Assembly (NCBI GenBank): GCA_013287275.1
Contig: JABDED010000001.1
Location: 124,001-188,000, forward strand
Direction: 5' to 3'
Length of the DNA stretch: 64,000 bases
From: Betaproteobacteria bacterium
Lineage (GTDB): Bacteria; Pseudomonadota; Gammaproteobacteria; Burkholderiales; Burkholderiaceae_D
Shown piece by piece: positions 59,320 to 64,000 of this stretch (positions are counted from its first letter, which is position 1; every line of letters begins with the position of its first letter). The position numbers and the translations under genes are program-made. A model generated the notes under the pieces. It was not told where the DNA came from, made no database searches, and saw nothing but the letters and a program-made list of their open reading frames with translations.

Positions 59320-60102
59320 ATGAATAGATCTGCGATTTATCTTGCGTTGGCCGGCGCTTGCTTGGCTGGTTGCGGCGGGAGCAATTCTCCTACTAATCAA
59401 GCAGTCACCAGTCCTATCGCCACGACGACACCTGTCGCAGTTTCAGCACCAACGCCAGAAGGTCTTTGGTCAGGGACTACCAGCACCGGCCGCGCCTTCA
59501 CTGGGATAATCACCGACACTGGAACAACCTGGACGATATACTCAGCCATCGGCAATAGCGGTCAAATCGGTGGGGTGATTCAAGGAACTGTGAAATATAC
59601 GAGTTCCGGCTATGTTTCCGGCGATGGCAGGGATTTCAACCTTGAAGGTTTGGGCGTGAATACGGCCCTAGCAGCGGCAACCTATTTTGCCAAGAATTCA
59701 TTTACCGGGACTATCACCTATCCGTCTGGTCAGGTTATCACAGCCACGGCGACTTATGACCCAGACTACGAAACCATTCCTGCGTTAGCAACAATTGCCG
59801 GATCCTACACGGGCTCGACATACGGTCCTGGCATTGCCATAGCTGCGGCGTTGAGTGTCGATGCCTCTGGCGCGATCAAAGGAACTAGCGCCACAGGCTG
59901 CAGTTTCACTGGGCATGCCGCGCCCCATGCGCGAGGAAATTTTTACGACATTTCTATTACTGCCGGCCCTCCACCATGCCCAAGCCCCAATGCGCTGGCA
60001 GGGGGAATTTTCTATTTTAGCAGCAAGCTTAAGAAGGCCTATGCTATCGGCCTGAATAACACGCGCACGGACGGTTTTGTATTTATTGGCTCCAAGAACT
60101 AA
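59320..60102 (+). CDS. Prophage-encoded lipoprotein
   Basis: A 260-residue lipoprotein: signal RSAIYLALAGACLAGC with lipobox LAGC (C18), a Ser/Thr/Pro linker, then a beta-barrel-like repeat domain (LWSGTTSTGRAFTGIITDTGTTWTIYS; GTITYPSGQVITATATYDP; IAGSYTGS). Similar small beta-barrel lipoproteins occur in beta-proteobacteria. Likely surface-exposed and expressed from the prophage. Confidence 0.75.
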   Translation: MNRSAIYLALAGACLAGCGGSNSPTNQAVTSPIATTTPVAVSAPTPEGLWSGTTSTGRAFTGIITDTGTTWTIYSAIGNSGQIGGVIQGTVKYTSSGYVSGDGRDFNLEGLGVNTALAAATYFAKNSFTGTITYPSGQVITATATYDPDYETIPALATIAGSYTGSTYGPGIAIAAALSVDASGAIKGTSATGCSFTGHAAPHARGNFYDISITAGPPPCPSPNALAGGIFYFSSKLKKAYAIGLNNTRTDGFVFIGSKN

Positions 60103-60111
60103 TCCGTTTTC

Positions 60112-60375
60112 ATGAAAGCCCCTATCTTTCTCATATCCGCGGCCCTGTTGGCCGGCTGTGCGCCGCAAAAACCATTGATCCTGGACATGCCAGGCCAGAC
60201 CCAAGAGGGCTATGACAAGGACAAGCGCGAGTGCGCCTATGATGTCGAAAAGAGCACCCAAATAGCCGATCCATCCATGCGTAGCATCTTCGGCCAGGAA
60301 CTCGACCGCGCTCTGCGTCAGCGCAAACTGATGATTTCCTGCATGACCGCCCGAGGCTATACCGTCCGCCCCTAA
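60112..60375 (+). CDS. Small lipoprotein
   Basis: An 87-residue lipoprotein (APIFLISAALLAGC, lipobox LAGC) with a Glu/Lys/Asp-rich helical body (GYDKDKRECAYDVEKSTQI) and two later cysteines. It follows the large lipoprotein by 9 bases. Confidence 0.78.
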   Translation: MKAPIFLISAALLAGCAPQKPLILDMPGQTQEGYDKDKRECAYDVEKSTQIADPSMRSIFGQELDRALRQRKLMISCMTARGYTVRP

Positions 60376-60399
60376 TCTCCCCTGTCACCAGGCAGATTA

Positions 60400-60423
60400 A
60401 CCCGCTTCGGCGGGTATTTTTTT
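60400..60423 (+). terminator. Intrinsic terminator after lipoprotein unit
   Basis: ACCCGC-TTCG-GCGGGT stem followed by ATTTTTTT. It separates the lipoprotein genes from the operator-controlled promoter that follows. Confidence 0.9.
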
Positions 60424-60451
60424 GCCCTCATTTTCCGTCAAAATAAATATA

Positions 60452-60503
60452 TAGCTTATCGCTATATTTATCCCTTGCTTTTTCTTTAGCTATTCGCTAT
60501 AGT
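60452..60503 (+). promoter_or_regulatory. Second repressor-controlled promoter and operators
   Basis: Operators TAGCTTATCGCTA (60452-60464) and TAGCTATTCGCTA (60487-60499) match the immunity operators. -35 TTGCTT (60475-60480), 17-bp spacer and -10 TATAGT (60498-60503). The second operator overlaps spacer and -10. The -35 box is the same as in the leftward promoter. Confidence 0.85.
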
Positions 60504-60508
60504 TAATC

Positions 60509-60591
60509 CATCAGCAGCACCGTGAGCAGCTGATAGCAACTCCCCTTAGAACCGCGTCGAATCCGAACCATAGGCCTCATGCGGGAGTTGC
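60509..60591 (+). other. Structured leader of the right-hand early operon
   Basis: In the leader, ATCAGCAGC/GCAGCTGAT (60509-60533, one mismatch) is followed by a perfect 9-bp stem GCAACTCCC/GGGAGTTGC (60536-60544 and 60583-60591) enclosing 38 bases. The first ribosome site is 14 bases after it. Confidence 0.6.
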
Positions 60592-60613
60592 AACTGAATT
60601 CAGGAGTAACGAG

Positions 60614-60811
60614 ATGTTTGACTCACTAACCCGCTCGCTGGCCCATCCAGAGCTGATACAGAAATCGGAAGAACGCCGCCAGCGCGTGGTTATCCCGTTT
60701 GAGTTTGAACGCCGGTTGGCAGAACGCCGCGGGGATCCGGTTGAGCGGGCAAAGTGGTACGAACGGATGGTGGCATTTTTGAAGAAATATCCCACTTGGA
60801 AAATAAAGTGA
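60614..60811 (+). CDS. Small basic phage protein
   Basis: A 65-residue protein (FDSLTRSLAHPELIQKSEERRQRVVIPFEFERRLAERRGDPVERAKWYERMVAFLKKYPTWKIK), AGGAG upstream. First gene of the right-hand early operon; strongly charged helical, function unknown. Confidence 0.75.
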   Translation: MFDSLTRSLAHPELIQKSEERRQRVVIPFEFERRLAERRGDPVERAKWYERMVAFLKKYPTWKIK

Positions 60812-60966
60812 AAACAGCTAGTTGGGTAATCAAAGAAAAAACGACTGGCCGCGTAATTCTTGAAACATTTGATCGGCGCAAAGTGGATGCGCTCAACACC
60901 AGCAAATATGAGGCGATTCCAATCCTCCAATATTTGCAAAGTCTGAACAGCGGATATCAAGGCTGA
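60808..60966 (+). CDS. Small phage protein
   Basis: A 52-residue protein from GTG 60808 that overlaps the upstream TGA as GTGA (KTASWVIKEKTTGRVILETFDRRKVDALNTSKYEAIPILQYLQSLNS). The WVIxEKTTGxVIxETFDxRKVxALNTxKYxAIPIxxYL core is a widespread phage motif. Confidence 0.8.
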   Translation: MKTASWVIKEKTTGRVILETFDRRKVDALNTSKYEAIPILQYLQSLNSGYQG

Positions 60967-61011
60967 TGGCGTATGCAAGGCAGTACCTTTAATTACAACT
61001 TGGAGAACATC

Positions 61012-61314
61012 ATGCAACTGCACAATCTGAATGCTCGCTTCAACAAAATGATGGAAGCGATCCAGGCTCTGATGGGTCTGGGCATGTCGCGATTCGACGC
61101 ACAGCAAAAAGTCGGTCCTTACAAATCTCGTGGCCATGGTCGCGGCGTAGCTGGCAAGACCTACCGCAGCCACAGCAAATACGCGCCACATGACGGCGCG
61201 AAACAAGCCGCGCGGCAGGCCAAGCAAAGCTTGCACATGACGACCTTCAACGGCTTTGAACTGGTCCAGCAGGCCAAGAACGCAGCGCCTGCGGCTGAAC
61301 GGCTGGCAGCGTAA
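61012..61314 (+). CDS. Phage protein of unknown function
   Basis: A 100-residue protein from ATG 61012 (GGAG 8 bases before). It has a helical N-terminal part (QLHNLNARFNKMMEAIQALMGLGMSRFDAQ) and a basic Gly/Lys-rich middle (GPYKSRGHGRGVAGKTYRSHSKYAPHDGAKQAARQAKQ), so nucleic acid binding is likely. Confidence 0.75.
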   Translation: MQLHNLNARFNKMMEAIQALMGLGMSRFDAQQKVGPYKSRGHGRGVAGKTYRSHSKYAPHDGAKQAARQAKQSLHMTTFNGFELVQQAKNAAPAAERLAA

Positions 61315-61745
61315 GTTTCACTCATCGGTCCGCAATTCGATAGACGCGCGGTAAAGAGGTAGCGAGATTAATCACGGTGGCTCGCTAGGAAATACTTTTG
61401 ATCAGGCGCCACGCATCCCGCCGAAAGATGCGCAATTTTAGGAGACTGCATCATGCCCTAATTATCAAGTCCCGGCTGCAAGCCAAAAGGTAATTGCTGA
61501 CGGGCGAATTGTAGGGAAGCGTAATCGGGGCCGCGCAAGTGCCCCGAGCCAAAACAAAATCAAGTTTGAGCGTGGAAAGTTTGATTCTGTTTTGTTGAAT
61601 TGCAGTAGAACAGAGCGGATCCAAAACGGTGATTGAGGAGCGCAGGAAGGCCAAGCCATCAAGCAGGCCTGCGAGCGATGGGATATGCGTGTAGTAGCAC
61701 CGTGACCAGCCGGGAGAGCAGCGGCATGAATTTAGGAGCAGCACC
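61315..61745 (+). other. Interval with only a disrupted small gene
   Basis: 431 bases without an uninterrupted gene. It holds the frame needing a +1 shift (61453-61636), a short frame from GTG 61629 (21 codons, IEERRKAKPSSRPASDGICV) and, in another frame, coding-like AIKQACERWDMRVVAP (about 61654-61710), suggesting further frame damage. Hairpins TCGGGGC/GCCCCGA (61525-61547) and CAAAACAAAATCAA/TTGATTCTGTTTTG (61550-61594) lie inside. Confidence 0.6.
61453..61636 (+). pseudogene. Small gene readable only with +1 shift at CCC-T
   Basis: TTTAGGAG 8 bases before ATG, then CCC TAA. If the ribosome shifts +1 on CCC-T (or if one C is an extra base), the frame continues for 60 residues: PNYQVPAASQKVIADGRIVGKR, then QNKIKFERGKFDSVLLNC and SRTERIQNGD to TGA at 61634. 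The composition looks coding. The new frame has no own ATG. Either a decayed gene, a sequence error or programmed +1 shifting. Confidence 0.6.
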
Positions 61746-61850
61746 ATGTACGCCACAAAGCAGTTGTACCACCAATACCTTCAGACCGATTATTTCAAGC
61801 GGCATCTGAAAAGCTTTCAGCAGTGGCTTGCGATGATGGCGGCCAAGTGA
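61746..61850 (+). CDS. 34-residue phage protein
   Basis: YATKQLYHQYLQTDYFKRHLKSFQQWLAMMAAK from ATG 61746, with GGAG 8 bases before. Basic amphipathic helix. Its stop overlaps the next GTG (GTGA). Confidence 0.65.
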   Translation: MYATKQLYHQYLQTDYFKRHLKSFQQWLAMMAAK

Positions 61851-61960
61851 AATACGTTCTCATGGCAATCCTGGTCATTTGCGTGACCTTTTCGCTGGCG
61901 GCAGTTGTGGTGCATATGGTTCATGAATCAGATACGCGCCGTGCGCTTGTTTTGCAATAA
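61847..61960 (+). CDS. 37-residue membrane protein
   Basis: KYVLMAILVICVTFSLAAVVVHMVHESDTRRALVLQ from GTG 61847; one membrane helix then a basic end. Coupled to the gene before. Confidence 0.65.
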   Translation: MKYVLMAILVICVTFSLAAVVVHMVHESDTRRALVLQ

Positions 61961-61975
61961 CGAATTGGAGAAATG

Positions 61976-62170
61976 ATGAGCACCAAATCTCACTACGCCG
62001 CAGCAATCGCGCAACTGACCATCCATGCCGAAAGCTGCGAAAGCAATGCGCCGATCCTGGTTACTGAAGGTAATCACGAAGAAGCCGCGAACTGCGCGAG
62101 CAATGCAAACAACTATCGCGGCGCCATCAAGATTTTACAGGAATACCACGCAACCGAATACACGCCCTAA
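61976..62170 (+). CDS. Small phage protein
   Basis: A 64-residue protein from ATG 61976 (STKSHYAAAIAQLTIHAESCESNAPILVTEGNHEEAANCASNANNYRGAIKILQEYHA), helical, two cysteines. GGAG lies 5 bases before. The pattern HYxxAIxxLxxHAxxxxxNxPIxxxEGN is recurrent in phages. Confidence 0.78.
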   Translation: MSTKSHYAAAIAQLTIHAESCESNAPILVTEGNHEEAANCASNANNYRGAIKILQEYHATEYTP

Positions 62171-62295
62171 TGCCGGGATACATCGAAAGGAAGATCGAGT
62201 TCAAGTGGCAACTTGAAAGCAACGGAAGGATGGTACTGCATCCTTATTCTTCCATCAGTAGGTGTAGGCCGGTCCCACCGAGCCGGAGCCTGTAA
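62170..62295 (+). CDS. Doubtful 41-codon frame
   Basis: Starts in TAATG overlap with the previous gene (PGYIERKIEFKWQLESNGRMVLHPYSS). The first 28 residues look coding; the rest (SRCRPVPPSRSL) is read from the structured element at 62265-62338 and does not. Perhaps a truncated gene. Confidence 0.4.
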   Translation: MPGYIERKIEFKWQLESNGRMVLHPYSSISRCRPVPPSRSL

Positions 62296-62338
62296 GAGAC
62301 GATCCCGCTTACACATAAGGGATGGATTGACCGGCCTA
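62265..62338 (+). other. Structured RNA candidate before 62367 gene
   Basis: Perfect 10-bp outer stem TAGGCCGGTC (62265-62274) / GACCGGCCTA (62329-62338) and inner TGTAAG (62291-62296) / CTTACA (62308-62313); an alternative inner pair is ATCCC (62302-62306) / GGGAT (62319-62323). 74 bases in all, ending 16 bases before the ribosome site of the next gene. Confidence 0.65.
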
Positions 62339-62366
62339 AGCGGTCGCGAATTCTAAGGAGATGGAA

Positions 62367-62648
62367 ATGAAAGTTGCACTCAAAGCCTATATCCACCAGC
62401 AGATACAAGCTGACGGGAAAGGTGACTTCAGGGTCTTTTGTATCGACATGTCCAAATACGGCTACATCCTGGTCGGCATTCATGAATTTGATTATGAAAT
62501 ACCGGCTGGTTTCAATCCCATCGCCGCGCAAGTTGATGTACTGAAGAAGGGTCTGGATACCCTGCAGCGCGATCATGACCGGAAGGTCGCCAACATCAAA
62601 GAGCAAATCCAGAATTTGCTGTGCATTGAAAATTCGGTGCCAGCATGA
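62367..62648 (+). CDS. Phage protein of unknown function
   Basis: A 93-residue protein from ATG 62367, 6 bases after AAGGAG (KVALKAYIHQQIQADGKGDFRVFCIDMSKYGYILVGIHEFDYEIPAGFNPIAAQVDVLKKGLDTL). Beta strands first, then a coiled coil. Conserved early phage type; function unknown. Confidence 0.75.
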   Translation: MKVALKAYIHQQIQADGKGDFRVFCIDMSKYGYILVGIHEFDYEIPAGFNPIAAQVDVLKKGLDTLQRDHDRKVANIKEQIQNLLCIENSVPA

Positions 62649-62758
62649 AATACCGCGAACCAATCACCAAGAAGGCATCAGCTGGATTTTCCTTCTTCTT
62701 TGCGGCTGTGGTTGTCGGCCTGGCTATCGGCTGCATTTTGAGGGCTTTTCAGTTATGA
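62645..62758 (+). CDS. 37-residue membrane protein
   Basis: KYREPITKKASAGFSFFFAAVVVGLAIGCILRAFQL from ATG 62645, overlapping the former stop (ATGA). One membrane helix with a basic N-terminus. Confidence 0.68.
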   Translation: MKYREPITKKASAGFSFFFAAVVVGLAIGCILRAFQL

Positions 62759-63138
62759 GTAAGCATCTTTGGGAAGTAGATCACTCCTACTACTGTAATG
62801 AGGGGAATTTCTACTCAAATGATTGTGGAACGCACTACAAATCATGGCATGACTTCCTTGCGGATTGGGATGACGCGGACATGGATTATAACCTTCTGTT
62901 TCGCTGGGATTGGTTTGAGCCTACGGACGAGGACGAAGGAACTTCCAAGCCGTTCAACGGAGACATCAACTACCGGAACGGGAAACTCTCAATTTTCTGG
63001 ATGTTGCAGCGCAAGGGTGCGTTTAACTATAGCACGGTCGAAATATGCCGGGCTGATGAGGCAGCTGTGCGTGAATATTTGCAGCCAAAGCTGGCGCACC
63101 TTATGAGTCTTTGGGAGCCGCTGGAGATTACCAAATGA
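62755..63138 (+). CDS. Acidic aromatic phage protein
   Basis: A 127-residue protein from ATG 62755 (ATGA overlap). SKHLWEVDHSYYCNEGNFYSNDCGTHYKSWHDFLADWDDADMDYNLLFRWDW and then RKGAFNYSTVEICRADEAAVREYLQPKLAHL; highly acidic with many Trp/Tyr. DNA-mimic-like charge is notable, but the role is unknown; similar proteins exist in other phages. Confidence 0.78.
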   Translation: MSKHLWEVDHSYYCNEGNFYSNDCGTHYKSWHDFLADWDDADMDYNLLFRWDWFEPTDEDEGTSKPFNGDINYRNGKLSIFWMLQRKGAFNYSTVEICRADEAAVREYLQPKLAHLMSLWEPLEITK

Positions 63139-63221
63139 CCGCTCCAGCGCCACTCACTGAAGACCAGATCGCCCGCATTTTGGGCCGTAAGTTGATTGAT
63201 GCAGCACGGAGGAAATCGTGA
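63135..63221 (+). CDS. 28-residue phage protein
   Basis: TAPAPLTEDQIARILGRKLIDAARRKS from ATG 63135, overlapping the former stop and the next GTG. Small helical basic peptide. Confidence 0.6.
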   Translation: MTAPAPLTEDQIARILGRKLIDAARRKS

Positions 63222-63385
63222 ACGAAATACTCTTGAGCGAAGACACAAAAGCCTTTTTAGTAGCCGTCGTTTTCATCGTCGTCTTGGCTATCGCGTTTTT
63301 AATCCTTGAGCTTTGCTTTGGCGAAAAAGACGAACCGGATTCTTTGAAGAACATCAATTTTGAAAATGCAGAAGACCATGAATAA
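63218..63385 (+). CDS. 55-residue membrane protein
   Basis: NEILLSEDTKAFLVAVVFIVVLAIAFLILELCFGEKDEP... from GTG 63218 (GGAGG 6 bases before). One strong membrane helix and an acidic C-terminus (NFENAEDHE). Confidence 0.68.
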   Translation: MNEILLSEDTKAFLVAVVFIVVLAIAFLILELCFGEKDEPDSLKNINFENAEDHE

Positions 63386-63398
63386 CCAGGGAGCAGCA

Positions 63399-64000
63399 AT
63401 GCAAATCGAACTGACAAGAGAAGAATCGTTCACCGTGCGCGCCGGCGCCAAAGCTATCCACGGCATGCGTCACATAGGCGAGTGGAACGGCCTGGTCGAG
63501 TTACAGGACGCTGCCGGCCTGATGTTGATACTGAACGAAGGCCAGATCGTCAAGGGCTCTGCCGAGCTGCTGCAACTGCTGCGCCCGGTGTCTGCCGGCT
63601 TCGTGCCAGTACCTGGAATGGTCTTCCCACCGTCCAAGGCGTTGCCGAACGGCCTCACAGTTCCTGCTTTCTATGTTGCCCAGCACGCTACAACCCAGGG
63701 TGCAGACGGCAAAATTTCGCACGATCCAGCTTTGTATCCATGGGTGAACATCAATTTCTACAAGGCCATGGAAGCATGCAATGCCGCTGGCTATATCGGC
63801 ATCCGTGAAAGCCAATGGCTGGCGATTGCCGCGAATGCCGCCCAGCAGGATTGCAACTGGACCGGCGGCAAGGTTGGCGAAGGCGATCTCTTCCAGGGCA
63901 TCCGCAATGGCGGCTGCGCGCGGTCTGGTAATTACGTGCCGGCCAACGAGACCGAGCGCCGCTGGCTGATGCTATCGAATGGCTCCAAGGTATGCGATTT
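63399..64000 (+). CDS. C-type-lectin/FGE-like phage protein (3' end outside window)
   Basis: Open from ATG 63399 (GGGAGCAG upstream) to the edge, 200 codons. The first 85 residues form a beta domain (QIELTREESFTVRAGAKAIHGMRHIGEWNGLVEL); later YPWVNINFYKAMEACNAAGYIGIRESQWLAIAANAAQQDCNW, TGGKVGEGDLFQGIRNGG and ERRWLMLSNGSKVCD resemble the formylglycine-generating-enzyme/C-lectin fold used by phage host-contact proteins. It would be unusual in an early operon. The end is not seen. Confidence 0.7.
   Translation, partial: MQIELTREESFTVRAGAKAIHGMRHIGEWNGLVELQDAAGLMLILNEGQIVKGSAELLQLLRPVSAGFVPVPGMVFPPSKALPNGLTVPAFYVAQHATTQGADGKISHDPALYPWVNINFYKAMEACNAAGYIGIRESQWLAIAANAAQQDCNWTGGKVGEGDLFQGIRNGGCARSGNYVPANETERRWLMLSNGSKVCD

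Larger units (their letters stand above)
14400..64000. mobile_element. Lambda-like siphophage prophage (right end beyond window)
   Basis: From just upstream of glsA to the window edge, almost all genes are phage-type: immunity, replication, terminase, portal, capsid, tail, lysis and numerous small genes. No integrase or att repeat is visible, so the element continues past 64,000; the left limit of about 14,400 is an estimate. It looks intact, since no morphogenesis gene is obviously broken. Order and tail module suggest a non-contractile long-tailed phage. Confidence 0.93.

Noticed and set aside
61453-61461. Two-codon bar-like minigene (ATG CCC TAA)
   Set aside because: Possible, but the 60-residue +1 frame that follows explains the ribosome site better.
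62265-62338. A third tRNA gene (74-base hairpin element)
   Set aside because: Size fits, but there is no T-arm GGTTCRA sequence, no plausible anticodon arm and no CCA on either strand.
63750-64000. Diversity-generating retroelement variable region
   Set aside because: No reverse transcriptase, no template repeat and no adenine-rich bias in the visible part; kept only as an open question because the gene is cut by the window.

Overview
The window reads as a beta-proteobacterial chromosome (Burkholderiales, Oxalobacteraceae-like; inferred from gene content and protein style, not from a search) carrying a large lambda-like siphophage prophage. Positions about 1-14,300 are ordinary chromosome. 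They hold the iron-sulfur cluster operon iscS(partial)-iscU-iscA-hscB-hscA-fdx-iscX closed by a terminator, a stand-alone membrane sensor histidine kinase, thyA-folA, a DUF4337-like membrane protein, a MipA/OmpV-like outer-membrane protein, a large PLP-dependent basic amino acid decarboxylase, a PilZ-type protein and glutaminase glsA on the minus strand.

From about 14.4 kb to the right edge everything looks like prophage, and its right end (integrase, att) lies outside the window. Three plus-strand accessory genes (14.5-15.7 kb) sit at the left end. A minus-strand block (15.7-58.1 kb) then runs in lambda-like temporal order from right to left: Cro-like gene, regulator, small early genes, DNA methyltransferase, Ref-like and DUF1064-like nucleases, replication proteins O and P with iterons inside O, a long series of tiny coupled genes, a PP-loop (PAPS-reductase-like) protein, a candidate late regulator, a structured non-coding element, two tRNA genes, terminase, portal, head, tail (including a -1 frameshift tail chaperone and a GTA-like DUF2460/DUF2163/NlpC-P60/hub module), holin, SAR endolysin, Rz/Rz1, and two further genes.

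The immunity region (58.1-58.2 kb) has three 13-bp operators spaced exactly 24 bp apart between the divergent Cro-like and repressor genes. Two more operators of the same type flank and overlap a strong promoter at 60.45-60.50 kb that drives a plus-strand operon of small genes (60.6-64 kb). One repressor therefore appears to hold two early operons, as in lambda pL/pR. Between these lies a plus-strand unit (59.0-60.4 kb) with two lipoproteins and its own terminator, a likely lysogenic-conversion cargo.

The most unusual points are a non-coding segment at 46.2-46.45 kb with mutually exclusive inverted repeats; two proteasome-beta-like proteins in one prophage together with papain-like, HExxH and NlpC/P60 proteins; a small gene at 61.45 kb readable only with a +1 shift at a CCC-T site; intrinsic-terminator hairpins at many late-gene junctions; and structured leaders in the right-hand early operon. 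Many real genes shorter than 60 codons were found by reading the sequence and are included. All family assignments rest on motifs and gene order seen by eye; no database search was run.
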